DNA of 64,000 bases from Daucus carota subsp. sativus (Eukaryota > Streptophyta > Magnoliopsida > Apiales > Apiaceae), in the NCBI RefSeq assembly GCF_001625215.2, contig NC_030385.2:33691598-33755597 (forward strand), given 5' to 3'. Made by a program: the position numbers and the translations under genes. The notes beneath the pieces were generated by a model that was given only the letters and a program-made list of their open reading frames with translations, was not told where the DNA came from and made no database searches. This document shows positions 13,046-24,400 of the stretch, one piece after another. Numbering within the stretch: position 1 is the first letter of the stretch; the number at the start of each line of letters is the position of its first letter.

Positions 13046-13356
13046 GATAGCACTACAAGAAGATCAAAATAATAGAAGTTAACCACCAAATAGGGAGAAT
13101 GCAGCATTGAGTTCAAAGTAGTAACAAAGTACATTTGTTGCACACAAGTCCATTGCTCAATACTAAACTTTTAAGAAACAAAACCAAAAATTCACCTGAC
13201 GATCAATTCATAATAAATCACAAAAGTAACCAATGAGCACTATTATGTATTAAGTCTATGTATAAATAAATGATCACTAATGTTATACAACTGCGTTAGT
13301 ATTGTAACTATATTATCCTTTATTGAGACCACAATCTGATATTCAATATTTTAACT

Positions 13357-16300
13357 GAGCTGGCAATTTCGGGTATTGGGTAAGATTCGGGTCGGGTTGA
13401 TGGTCGCGGGTCAGAAATTTGACCCAACCCGAACCCGACGCGATATTTTAATAGGTCAGAATACTTTAACCGAACCGAATAACGGGCCTCTTACGCAACT
13501 CCAATTATATCTGAGTTTTTACTTCCCAGTTCTAAAGAATTTGCATTTTAAGAAAAGGTTTATTCCATCGGAAGTATACTTACAACGGATAAGCCTTACA
13601 ACCATGGGAACTAAACCGGGTTATGAAAATCATTTATAGAGATTTTGAAACCATGTGTATCAATTTGATAAGTCACTCTTTCCAACTCAAAATCGTACTT
13701 AAGTCATGCATTTGCAATAAGTAAAAGTTTTAACGAAAGAGCACTTGCTTCTAAATATAGAATTTGAATAGGAATACTTGCAGTAATTATAAGTTGAGAA
13801 TAGAATTACTTGCAAGAAAGCTTGAGAGAAATAAATCCATCAATATCATCATTGAACAAAATATCTCACTTGAATAATAAGTGAAGGGTTATAGTACTTG
13901 CCTCACTTTTGCTGATTTTCACACCGATTAATTTCTACCGGACTATCTCACAGCACAGCTTCGTCTTAAGGAACTATTCCTGATTCAATTCACAAAGCTA
14001 TTCAACTACTTCTGAATGTCCTTGATATACAAGTCTGGGTTGATTCTCCAAGAGTAACACGGTACTTCGGTTGTCGATGCCGACGGAGTTAACTAATATC
14101 GAATAACGTATAAAATCCGTAATTAGCTACCCTTCGTAAATCCATATACATACCACATAGTCAGATAAACACATAGCACATAGTTGAACAATTAACTTTT
14201 ATAGCTATTAAAAGTCAATATTGATAAGTTAACAAATAACATGTTTCAATTAACCATGTTACCTTATTCTTAACTATTTAATATCCTTCAACAAGTAAAA
14301 CATATATAATTTCTATTGAAAATTCGGCAGCATCTTATTTATCGGACTATCCACCTGTTTTCCTATACTGTTCAACAAATAATCAACTCAATAAACCAAT
14401 CATATAACATCAACCATTACTCATTGACTGAATTTAAATAATTAGCAAACTCTGAAATCATATGCTAAATCATAAGCCAATAATTCAACTTTTTAACAAA
14501 ATATTTCTCAGAGATCTTTATAAATATTATACGCAGAGGTCGCGGAAATTTCAACCCAACTCATAGATTTAAACTTGCAAAAACAATTCTCTTTGTGACA
14601 TCAAAACAGAATTTTCACAAGTTTGCGCTGTCGACATTCAAACATTTTTAATAAATCAAAAATACAAGTTTTTCACTTGAAATTTTTATAAGACCTCCCT
14701 ATACTCTCTGAGTAGCTACAAAATAAGTTTTGGCTTGAAAATCAAAGTTTAAGTAATTAAACTTTAGTTTAGAAAGTCGAAAAACGAAGCAGTTTTGTAC
14801 TCTACAAATACCATACTAAAACTGTCATATCTCCTAGCTCGCTAATCGAATTGATTCAATTCTTTCGCGCACATAAACTAGACATCAAGGAGAATATTAT
14901 TACAGAAATATTAAACATAAAACTTGACTCAATGAGCCCAGAACTGTGCTTCAAAAACAGCCCAGCAGCAGTCTAAAAACTTCGACTTGATTATGTATAA
15001 TTCTAAATCTTTAATCCACTATTTAAACTCTTAAAATATCCTTTCAAAAACATATAAACAATCATCAAACTTGCACATATGTTCTAAAAAAACAAGTTTG
15101 ATACCCGGTCATATACTCTTGTTGATTCAAGTACCCCACAATGTCCAAAGTTAGACTCCAATTAAACTCCCTAATTCATATAAGCATATATACACAAACA
15201 TATAAACAATTATACACTTCGAGTCATGCCAACACTACCCAAATTACATAACCCAACACAACACAAGGGAGTTATGCTTATATAAATACACATACATACG
15301 TGATTGAAAGAGGTAGTGGTCTGATTTGTACCTAAATTTGAACGAATATGGAATACAATGAACTGCTAATTAGGAAGTGAAAGCGATTAGGAGAGAGCCC
15401 CGGGGGAAGGAGCACGGCTTTGAGTAGAAAGAGAAACGGAGGAGAGCGGAGGTGAAAGCTTGGCGAAGGCGGCAGGTGATTCCGGCGGAACCCGACGGCC
15501 GCACAATACAGCAACAGAGGTGGATACCGTGCGAGAGATGTAGGCACGAGAGAATTGCGAGAGAAAGGATTAGAGGCGGTGGGTGTAGTGAATAGCAAGA
15601 GAAGGTTTTGAATAATAATAAACAAACAAATAAATATGACGGGAGATGGCTTGTTACGCGGCTAACGCACAAAAAAGAACACTGATGCGTGGCATAAAAT
15701 AAATAGAACTGCTAATCAGTTTGCTATGTATACGTTTTAACTGATTTGCGGAGAAAATTCACTATAAAACTTCTCCCGAAAAGTAACGAAATATTTTTAT
15801 AAATCCTGAAATATTATAAAACTAATAAAATAGAAGTTTCAGGATTTATAGAGCATTTTCAAAATTTATACAGAATTTAGAAGGTTCAGAAACTAATTAA
15901 AAATCATATCGTTGTAGAAATAAGATTTTTAATATTTTAAAAGTTCCTAAAAATATTTATGATCACTATCGAGCAATTAATATAATTTTTCAAATTATAT
16001 TTGTATTTTTACAAAAATAAATATCCATTTAAGAGGATAACAAATTTTAATAAAATAATATAATAATATCAAAAGCAGAAAAATGGACACACAGATATAA
16101 TCGTACACAAATAAATCAATTAAATCTCGTAACAAATAATTGCACAATCAATAGATATTTTCTCATACCCAAATGACAAGGAAATACTTTAAACAAATAT
16201 TTTTGGAAATTATCAAGCTATAATAAAATATTGAATTTTGTTTCTCATTTTTCTCGAAAATAACGAATAAAAATAATAAAATAATTTCTGAAAATCCGGG

Positions 16301-16468
16301 TCGTCACACGGGTAACCCGAATTCAACCCAAAAATGACCCCTTTTTTCCGAGTTGATTTTGGGTCAACCTGAATTCGACCAAAACCCGAAAAACTTTAAC
16401 CCGAATTCATACTTTACGGATCGACTTCATGTCGGGTTGTCAAGTCGGGTCTAATATTGCCACCCCTA
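13357..16468. mobile_element. hAT-like element split by a long insertion
   Basis: The ends are related as inverted repeats (CTGGCAATTTC left, reverse complement of right TAGGGGTGGCAATATT). Both outer flanks carry ATTTTAACT (13348-13356 and 16469-16477), which covers the 8-bp duplication expected for hAT. The interior next to each end is made of repeated GGGTCGGGT/AACCCGAA words, like the intact-looking relative at 58314-58807. The two outer pieces, 13357-13486 and 16308-16468, would form a MITE of roughly 290 bp if the middle were removed. Confidence 0.65.
13487..16307 (-). mobile_element. Nested 2.8-kb insertion, possibly a solo LTR
   Basis: Bounded by the direct repeat ACGGG (13482-13486 and 16308-16312), which fits a 5-bp duplication. 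Read on the minus strand the right edge gives (T)GTGACGACCCGG, a start I associate with plant gypsy LTRs. The left edge does not show the matching CA end, so a clean TG..CA LTR is not demonstrated. A GC-richer, pyrimidine-rich block on the minus strand (about 15360-15620) sits about 700-950 bases inside that edge. No reverse transcriptase, gag or integrase was recognised, so a solo LTR or a degraded non-autonomous element is the best guess. Confidence 0.45.
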
Positions 16469-18539
16469 ATTTTAACTCGAGCTCAAAGGTTACGAGAGCA
16501 TACAAACAAACACAACACATTTGGAATCTTTTAATTGCATTGATCGTGTGTCATGGGCAACAAATGAACTCCCAGAGGCACTAACGAAAAATGCTGGTTT
16601 CCAACTACGGGGAGAAGTGATCAATTGCTATATGCATGAAGTCTTGATTGCCTGTAGTGGCCGATACTTTTTATATCCTAACATCAATTTACAATATAAA
16701 ATATTCAAAAAAAATGGTGGACTGTAATCAAATATATATTAACTTCAGTGAGGACTGCAGCGACACAAGACAAATTAAGCCTAACATTAACCATCATGTG
16801 TCAACTATAACCAAGTGAATAATAACTCCTAAAGCCCCAATATCGTGACACATTCATAACAAGTGAAACAGGAGGATTTAACAGGTGATGACTGTATCCT
16901 AGTATCAGATAAAGCCGAATGCAACTTGAAAAATAAACATGATGAAAATCTCTCTGTGATCTTTTCAGTTCATCTTAATATGTTACTTACTAATCAACAG
17001 AACTAGAGATCACTGAATCCTTATACTAGTGATGCTATATTTTACATAGCAGGTCACGGCAGTAAATTTGATAATCTTTTATTTGTTTGTCAAAGATATA
17101 TGAACCATCAACAGATTTTTCCAACACCTCAAGTTTTTGTAAGATTTGGTCTACTGGTCGCCCAACAACTTCTTACATTTTAAAAGCAGTGGCCTGACTT
17201 TTAATGATTACATTAGTATCTACCCAAAAAAGGCCAACAAACAAATCCGTTAATACTTAATAGCAAATCTCTTGAACCATACGTGAAACTTCGGTTTGAT
17301 CCGGAGCAACAAAATGTTACTAACATGCTCCTAACTTCCCACAAGAATGAAGACAGATATATCACTCAGCAGGTAATGCCAACTGTAACTAGCAGATAAT
17401 ATAAGAGACTAGTGGTAGCTCTTACATTATATAGAAAGAGATCCTCCGATGATTGATTTCAACTCCTGAACTAGCCCAAAAGTACAGGTCAAATATGAAC
17501 TAATGGCATGTCAATATATCCTTCTCGTACTATGAAGTCTGGGTTTATTTTACAATACCTTAATTGCCTAAACTGCTAAACCTACGACTTATAAAGCGCA
17601 AATGAGTTTTTACGAATTTCATTTCTCTTACAGCCAGTGGATTAGCATTTCATCTTATAACTCATGTAGCTAATATTTGTATAAAGTGTCGCTGAATGGA
17701 ACCATCTACTAAATTCTTTTATACAGTACTCTGTGTTGTTTCTTGGAAGAGGAAATTCAAGGAATATCTACGATCAAGGCCCTTATGGTCCTCTACTCCT
17801 TTGCTTATAAACAATACATGGCCTAATATAGACAACGATGCCGTGTATAATCCTTTGACCCTGACCAGAGAGACAGGAACAAGCAGAGCAAAAAAATCAC
17901 CTCGTCCATGTATGTTCCCTACGTTTCCCATAAACAAGTACCTGTGCGGGGTTTTATGTTGAGGATTTTTTCTCTATGAAAATAGATTTACCCTATAATA
18001 AGTCTTTTTACAATTAGGTTCTGTTGTGGTCGGAAGGAGATAAGTAGGTCTTACTGCGTTGTGCCTGCTCTTCTGTTTTATGAGATATATAACCCAATAG
18101 CAATTAGTTTATCTTTATTATCTGTTGTGCTACATAACCATGCCGTTTTTTTAGAAACAGGTACCACCTTCGAAGTTCTGCTCAAAGTTGACAATGTCAA
18201 ATTGTAATAATCCGAGCTTGCAAATCATATACATTGTGTTGGGTTTTTACTTCTGTGCAATTTATGAATTAGTAGATTTATGTATCAAATGTCTGTAACG
18301 TTCTTAGAATTTGGTTGTTTACATTAGTAATAAATAATACCTATTGCATACTTGCATCCCTACATAACCAAAAAAAATTCACTGCGGACTTCTATCGAAC
18401 ATATTGTGGGGCATAATCAAACATCAAAATCAACTGTTGTCCAGTAATTTATTTCGCTAGCGAACCAACAAAGCACGATCGAATACACATGCGATAGCGA
18501 GAGCAAGCTAAGTGAGAGGTTATTACGTTCGGAACTTAC

Positions 18540-18625
18540 CGAGATCAAAAGAAAATTGGCCGGAGCTCCGGCCGGAAGCTTTGGGTTATGCAGTAGTAGT
18601 TTTGCTGCTGTCAAGACGGACGTTG
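18540..18625 (-). other. Probable non-coding first exon of UXT
   Basis: A GC-richer block that ends in a strong donor (CTCG|GTAAGTT). It contains the 16-bp palindrome GGCCGGAGCTCCGGCC at 18558-18573. The open frame crossing it begins at TTG, not ATG, so it is not treated as coding. The 5' boundary is approximate. Confidence 0.45.
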
Positions 18626-18639
18626 GATAGTTTCAGTCT

Positions 18640-19337
18640 TTCAGATGTTATAAACTGAAGGTAGCCCATTGGGTATTGTGGCCCAAACATAAAACTGAAA
18701 CTGTTATGAGTTACTATCAGACAAACGTTCGGCTTGTTTATGAAAAAGATTATAAAAATAAAATATTAATTTTCTTTATAATTAATTTTTATGTTTTATC
18801 AAAAATAATAAATATAAAATATATTTTAACATGTATATAAAAAATATTTATTTTTCAAAATAATCTGTTTATCATTTCGGTTAACTGTAAAAAATTGATT
18901 AAGTATTTAGTGATTCATCTCGCGTGTTTAGTAAGTAATATGTATTTATGCTATTAATTAAGTCACTAACAATAATAATATAATATAAAATAATTCTGTT
19001 AACCGATCGCTTATCGGTTCATATTTTCCAATCGAAATTGAACCGAAATATTTATTTAAGTTAATTGAATCAAATATTTTTCGGTTAATTGATTCGGTTT
19101 TCGGTTAACCCGAATGCTCACCCATCGTATTAACTCATCGTAAGATATCAGTTATTGTAAATTCATCCAAACACGTTCTGATACATCATAATTTAATTAA
19201 TTCCGCATAAAAATATGGAGAATGCTCTTATATAAATTTAAAATAATCGACGTAAACTTTAGAATAATTTGAATTCTATAATACTGTAATACTTGGATCC
19301 GGAATAAATGTATGATGGTATAAATAAATTAACGAAT
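18640..19337. other. Intergenic region upstream of UXT
   Basis: AT-rich. Between about 18990 and 19120 the words CGGTT and AACCGAA recur in both orientations and look like the decayed arm of a MITE; no partner end was found. No gene recognised. Confidence 0.4.
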
Positions 19338-19521
19338 TTTCTATGGTGTGCCCAAGGGCACACAATAGTCACTAACTCCCATGAGAATTCTAGTTTTTGA
19401 TTGGTGGATGGATAATAAATGTAAATGGCCCCCCTGCATTCACATCAATTCCACCAATCAAAACAAGCCATTTTCATGGAAGTTTGTGCTTATTGTGTGC
19501 CCTTGGGCACACATTAGAAAG
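19338..19521. mobile_element. Foldback MITE, copy 1 of the GTGTGCCC family
   Basis: Begins TTTTCTATGGTGTGCCC and ends with the reverse complement pattern GTGTGCCCTTGGGCACACA. The end itself contains a small perfect hairpin (TGTGCCCAAGGGCACA). The second copy at 49920-50112 has the same termini and the same internal phrase CCCCCCTGCAT. About 185 bp, no coding capacity. Superfamily not determined, as no clear target duplication was seen. Confidence 0.7.
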
Positions 19522-20492
19522 ACCGATAAATTAAATATAGGTAACAATAAGGGGAGCAAGCGGAAATTATGGTATGAATTTCTGGAAATAAAAGCTCGTT
19601 TGAAGCTGTCAGGCGACTCATGGAGTATTTTGCAAGAGTCTCACGAAATGCCAAAATCAAGTAGGCGCCAGCTTGTTTTTACGTTGTGTAAGTGTAGCCG
19701 TTAATTCTGTGGGTTCATGTGTATCTACACGCCAACGCATAAACAGCCCACTCAACTCTTTACTCCCATCTCTCTTTGCACCACCTTGGCTTTCTAACTC
19801 TCAAACTCGACCTAGTTTTAATATTAATTTATTTATTTGTTGGAATTTGTTTTTTGTCCAACAAATAGTAGATGTGATATGCTTCTGGTAGCTTATAAGA
19901 TATATCTTTCTTAGTTACTAACAGATTTCCGTTGCTAACAAATCATACAAAGACGCTAAGAAACAGTCAAGTCAGCTTTCTAAGCAACTTCCTAATCCCC
20001 CTCTTTTCCTCATAATTGTTGTAAACAAACACCTCACACATCTGTCAAATGTTTGATTAAGTAAAGCTGGTCGCCCTCTAATTAAGTACGATTAATGTTA
20101 GCCATTAGCTTAAACAAAGCTTTATTTGTCTAAAATCAAGTTATACGATATTTGCAAGCATTCTATACAATTGAAACAATTGGTAACGGGACGGACAAAA
20201 ATAAACGTAATTTCTACTCAAAAGTAATCATCACAAATCTGGAAATTATCTGAAGTTTCTCTATATAAAACATTAAGCAATGCTGCTCAAACGTGTTGAA
20301 TCAGAACAATTTATATTTTAACATAAACATGCATCTTAAAATACAGATTAAAATACTAATAACAAATGCTCTACCTAATACTACTTAATTAGTAAGTATT
20401 ACTAAGCGTTTACTCGGCCCATATAAACTATAAAGTCATCAAACAAACTGTAAGTGTGAAAATTACGAGTAGTAAAAGATTGCCCAAACAAA
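19522..20492. other. Intergenic, nothing recognised
   Basis: AT-rich DNA. Short open frames in it lack recognisable domains. No repeat or RNA gene recognised. Confidence 0.45.
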
Positions 20493-20876
20493 GGGGCCGT
20501 TTGGCTGCGCTTAAAAGAAGTGACTTATTGCTTAAAGTAAAGAAGTGGATTATAAGTGATAAGTTGGTTTGGACTTATAAGCTATTTAAGTGTTTGGATA
20601 AATTCATTAAAATTCATGACTTATTAGGTATAAAAATTGCTAAAATAATAATAAAATATCATAAACTATCTTTTAGAATGATCCTACACATTGTTGTGAA
20701 GTTAAATTTCGAAAAAAAAATAAGTCAAAAAAAAAAGCTAGCATTTCTAACTTCCAACTTCTCAGCTCATAAGTCATCAGAAGTGCTTCTAACTTCTTTA
20801 CACAAACACTCCGCAAAAAGTAGAAGTTGGCTTATAAGCTAGAAGTCGGCTTTTAAGCGGTTGCCAAACACCACCA
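20493..20876. mobile_element. hAT-like MITE, GGGGCCGTTTGG family, copy 1
   Basis: Left end GGGGCCGTTTGGCTGCGCTT; the right end reads GGTGGTGTTTGGCAACCGCTT on the minus strand, so the termini are inverted repeats. Inside, words such as ACTTATAAG and AGAAGT recur near both ends. A second, shorter copy in the opposite orientation lies at 47996-48242. Termini of this type are common in plant hAT MITEs. The target duplication is unclear. Confidence 0.6.
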
Positions 20877-20912
20877 AAGTTGTTTGTTAGTAGAGTGTAT
20901 GCTGGCCTTCGC

Positions 20913-21698
20913 ATTAAATTAATATACTTATATAAACAAAAAGTGAGGGGCGTGTAGGTGGCGCCTCTCACATCGCTCCGTTCGGTTCTTACAAGCAAAG
21001 GTAGTTATAGACCGCTACGTGGGAGTCGACAAATCCAAACACGGGAGAATAATATAGTCTTGACATGATATTGATGGATGATATCAATAAATTAACAATT
21101 AGTGATGTATGTTTGTTGGTTATTCTTTTATAATACTTATTTGTTAATCGGACATGTTTGTTGTTAATTTTTATATGATTTACTTTGTATACATGAAAAT
21201 ATTATTCATGCATTATCTGTTTGTTTCGTTCAAGCAACTTTTAAGTAAAGGATGTTTATACAGTTGTGAAAAATAAAGGTTGTTACACGCAAGGGTAATT
21301 ATAGACCACTATCTCACGGATTTAAGTTAGATGTTTTTGTGCACAATCAATTCAAAAAAAATGGAGGAAGGTGCCAATCTATGAACATAATTATTTTTAA
21401 AAAAAAACACACAAATAAAATTAAGATTCGTCGTGCTTTAAATAGTTAATTAAGTGTAGGAATTTATATCCATTTTTTCACCATGAATTATAATCCAAAT
21501 TTTGCAATTTTATATATTAGTATTGGTATTACATCAAGATTTTTATAATATAAAATTTATTTTATCCTACAAATATTAATTTTTAATTATTAATTACTTT
21601 TTATAAACAAACACAAAATTATTGTCCTCTACAGTATTAATATTGAATCATTAATATAATCTTTATAAGCCGCCGCAAATCGCGGCTTATCAGCTAGT
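20913..21698 (+). mobile_element. Non-autonomous Helitron, copy A
   Basis: The 3' end shows the two Helitron hallmarks: a GC-rich hairpin (AAGCCGC at 21668-21674 pairing with GCGGCTT at 21682-21688) and CTAGT at 21694-21698, followed by T. The 5' region (AATATACTTATATAAA near 20920, then a GAGGGGCGTG block) matches the 5' end of copy B in reverse. Much of 20990-21330 is a close reverse-complement match to 51780-52110. It carries two related internal segments (about 20992-21030 and 21283-21325). No Rep/helicase coding sequence. The exact 5' base is uncertain. Confidence 0.65.
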
Positions 21699-22078
21699 TC
21701 TAAACCATTTTAATGACATTAATTAACCTGAGAATCCAACATATATTCCGCTACTAGCTGTTGATTAATGATTGTTTATTAAACTCGTGGTGCGACAGAC
21801 AGACTTTTTGGCTACATTATAATATTTTGTTTAATATGCAGTGAGCATGACTGGGCATATAAATTTATGTTCATGAAGTAGTAAATAAAATGTTATCTTA
21901 AGAAAGTCGAACACTGACTCAAATTATAAGTTAACGACTAAAAAGGAAAGTTGGTGTTTGTTGTACATTTGTTTTGACAACTCATTTCTGTTTGTCAAAG
22001 CTCAAAAGGCCGATATAAGTTTTAGTTTGAGAAAACCAAGTGTTGAGAAAAGTTGCAACGGAATGTATGCACCACGAG

Positions 22079-24400
22079 TTTTTTTTTTTTTTTTTTTGAA
22101 TAAAATCGAACTTGCATTAGATAATAGAATCTAGCTCCAACGAGCGAACAATGAAATTAGGAGGAGTGACAACCCACTCTCCTACGTCTGTCATAGAATA
22201 AGCAGCCTGTGCTAGGACATGGGCTACATTATTCGCAGAACGAAAAGCAAAACGAAATAGCACTTGATTTATGTGCTTACTTAAACCAATACAATCAATG
22301 ACAATTGTGTCAAACAAAGAATTCCCCGGGCTGCCATTGCAAGTAGCAGCTAATGCGTAGCAATCAGTTTCAAACTCACACTTCTGGTAGCCTTTCTTTA
22401 TAACCCAGGCCAAAGCTTCTTTAAGGGCCAAGGCCTCAGCTTCTCTCGGATTCCATTTTCCTGGAAGTTTCAGGACATGAGCTGCAACAAAGCCCCCTTG
22501 ATCATCTCTGACTACTGCTGCCACTCCAATTCCACCGAGCATGAACACTGCTGCGTCAACATTTACTTTAAGCCATCCCCTTGACGGCTTCGACCACACC
22601 CTGTCCCCATTCACTCCTGTAACTGACATACTCCCTTCTCTCGCCTGCACCTCTGTCCATTCTCGAATTAAGCACTTGGCTGTGTTCCACACCCCAAAAA
22701 CAGAACCATTCACATGATTCCAAACCCATTTGTTTCGACGGTGCCATAAGCTCCAGCACAGCATTGCCACTTCTAAGCACTGATCTTTAGTGCCTCTATG
22801 AAACACGCGGTTAAGCACTTCCTTTGGGGTCTCCTGATGTGTACATTGCACCAACGAATGTAGACCTACTGTTCGCCACAAGGTCAGGGCAAAGTCACAG
22901 AGAAACATAGTATGCACGTTCGTTTCAATTTCAGAATGGCACCATGGACATAACGGATTGACATCAACATATCTATTGTAAAGCGCTGCATTAGAGGGCA
23001 GACATTCTTTACATAATCTCCATAACACATGTGCTACCTTTCTCGGGAGTTTCATTGTCCAGATTCGTTTCCACATCCGTTTATACTCATCATCACACTC
23101 ACCTTGAAGCAGTCTATAACAGCTCTTAACGGTAAACACGCCCTTGTCCTCCATTAACCAGTACCATGAGTCTTGTGTTACATGCCTGGAAAGTGGTATG
23201 CTTTGAATTCTCGCACAGTCCTCCGCATCAAACAGATCATTTATAACCTCTAAGTCCCACTCTGTACCTTCATTATTCATTAAGTTACGGACCTTGATGT
23301 TCTGCAATTGGTCATAAACACCTGTTCGAATATATCCATGGGATATATCGGGTAGCCACGAATCCTGCCAAACCAGCGTATTCTCGCCATTCCCAATCTT
23401 TCTACGAACTCCACGTTTTAACGTCTCCATCGCTGCAACAATCCCCCTCCAAACATAGCTAGGATTATTTCCTAACCCTGCATTTAAAAGACCAGTTTGA
23501 GGATAGTACTTAGCCTTCATAACCGCAGTAACTAAAGGATTCACTTCCGTTAGGAGCCTCCACCCTTGCTTAGCTAACATCGCAATGTTAAACTTCTTCA
23601 GTTCCTTTAAACCCAAACCTCCAACTTCCTTTGGCACGCATAATTTTTTCCATGTAATCCACTTAACTCCCTTACCCGTGGCATTACCCCATAAGAACGC
23701 ATTCATTTTTCGCTCTATCTCATCACATATTGCCTCCGGAATCAAGAATAGACTCATCCAAAAATTTGGAGTAGTCTGTGCTGCCGTTCCAACCAAAGTC
23801 AATTTCCCAGCCTTAGACAGTTCCCTATTGCTCCACGATTGCAGCTTGTACTGGATTTTATCGCTAATAAATCCAAAGACTTCTTTTTTGCTCCTCCCCA
23901 CATACATCGGCATCCCTAAATACTTTCCAGGTTTTTCTTTTACATTCACCTCCAACATGTCGCAAATTTCTGTCTTCACTTCTCCACCAGTATTCGGACT
24001 GAACACAATATCTGACTTGGCAAAATTTATTTTTTGTCCCGATATTTGCTCATATTTTTTCAAAATGGTGACCAACATTCGAGCCTCATTGCTTCTGGCC
24101 TTGAAGAACAGATAACAATCATCTGCAAATAACAGATGTGTTATACTAGGAGCTCCTCGAGCCACCTTACAACCATGAATGAGGCCACTTTCTTCATACT
24201 GACGAAGCAACCCTGTCAACCCTTCAGCACAAATAATATATAGATAGGGAGAGATTGGATCCCCCTGTCTAATTCCCCTAGTCGGATGCACTTCGCCAAA
24301 ATATTTTCCATCCCTCACAAAGCTATACGATACTGTTGTTACCAGTTGCATGACTCGAGTTATCCACCGCTGAGGGAACCCCATCTTACGTAGCATAAGG
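22079..24400 (-). mobile_element. 5'-truncated LINE (L1-type) with poly(A) tail
   Basis: The 19-base T run at 22079-22097 on the plus strand is the poly(A) tail of a minus-strand retrotransposon. Its open frame ends shortly before that tail. The upstream edge falls within the reverse transcriptase domain near 24400, a typical 5' truncation from incomplete target-primed reverse transcription. No convincing target-site duplication was found on the two sides. Confidence 0.85.
22117..24396 (-). CDS. LINE ORF2 fragment: reverse transcriptase, zf-RVT and RNase H
   Basis: An uninterrupted 759-residue frame. It enters in the middle of the reverse transcriptase (RGIRQGDPISPYLY, then the catalytic FADD), continues through the thumb region, a zf-RVT domain (roughly residues 420-510, with CPWCHSEIETNVHTMFLC), and ends with a plant RVT_3 RNase H domain. 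The RNase H acidic residues are visible as VNVDAA, REAEALAL and FETDCYAL, with NNVAHVLA at the end. The N-terminal endonuclease and first part of the reverse transcriptase are absent, so the copy cannot move by itself. The lack of stops or frameshifts over 2.28 kb suggests a fairly recent insertion. It is transposon sequence, not a host gene. Confidence 0.93.
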   Translation of the reverse strand: MLRKMGFPQRWITRVMQLVTTVSYSFVRDGKYFGEVHPTRGIRQGDPISPYLYIICAEGLTGLLRQYEESGLIHGCKVARGAPSITHLLFADDCYLFFKARSNEARMLVTILKKYEQISGQKINFAKSDIVFSPNTGGEVKTEICDMLEVNVKEKPGKYLGMPMYVGRSKKEVFGFISDKIQYKLQSWSNRELSKAGKLTLVGTAAQTTPNFWMSLFLIPEAICDEIERKMNAFLWGNATGKGVKWITWKKLCVPKEVGGLGLKELKKFNIAMLAKQGWRLLTEVNPLVTAVMKAKYYPQTGLLNAGLGNNPSYVWRGIVAAMETLKRGVRRKIGNGENTLVWQDSWLPDISHGYIRTGVYDQLQNIKVRNLMNNEGTEWDLEVINDLFDAEDCARIQSIPLSRHVTQDSWYWLMEDKGVFTVKSCYRLLQGECDDEYKRMWKRIWTMKLPRKVAHVLWRLCKECLPSNAALYNRYVDVNPLCPWCHSEIETNVHTMFLCDFALTLWRTVGLHSLVQCTHQETPKEVLNRVFHRGTKDQCLEVAMLCWSLWHRRNKWVWNHVNGSVFGVWNTAKCLIREWTEVQAREGSMSVTGVNGDRVWSKPSRGWLKVNVDAAVFMLGGIGVAAVVRDDQGGFVAAHVLKLPGKWNPREAEALALKEALAWVIKKGYQKCEFETDCYALAATCNGSPGNSLFDTIVIDCIGLSKHINQVLFRFAFRSANNVAHVLAQAAYSMTDVGEWVVTPPNFIVRSLELDSII

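Larger units (their letters stand above)
13053..18539 (-). other. Probable 5.5-kb 5'-UTR intron of UXT
   Basis: The acceptor TTCTTGTAG (minus strand) ends at 13053. The nearest convincing leader exon upstream ends with CTCG|GTAAGTT at 18540/18539, in a GC-richer block (18540-18625) just before AT-rich non-transcribed-looking DNA. The intron carries a hAT-like element interrupted by a long insertion (13357-16468). The rest (16480-18530) is AT-rich with no recognised element. Joining these two sites into one transcript is inference; no RNA evidence is available here. Confidence 0.45.

Noticed and set aside
15332..15672. Two minus-strand frames in the inner insertion of the UXT intron
   Set aside because: Leu/Ser/Pro-rich composition from a pyrimidine-rich block with no domain; better explained as LTR or leader-type sequence.
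18417..18614. Minus-strand frame starting MTAAKLLLHNPK as the true N-terminus or uORF of UXT
   Set aside because: Its first codon is TTG, not ATG, it runs through a strong donor site, and when spliced to 13052 it is out of frame with the UXT start.
19381..19704. Plus-strand 107-residue frame
   Set aside because: It starts inside the foldback MITE and ends outside it, with no protein-like features.
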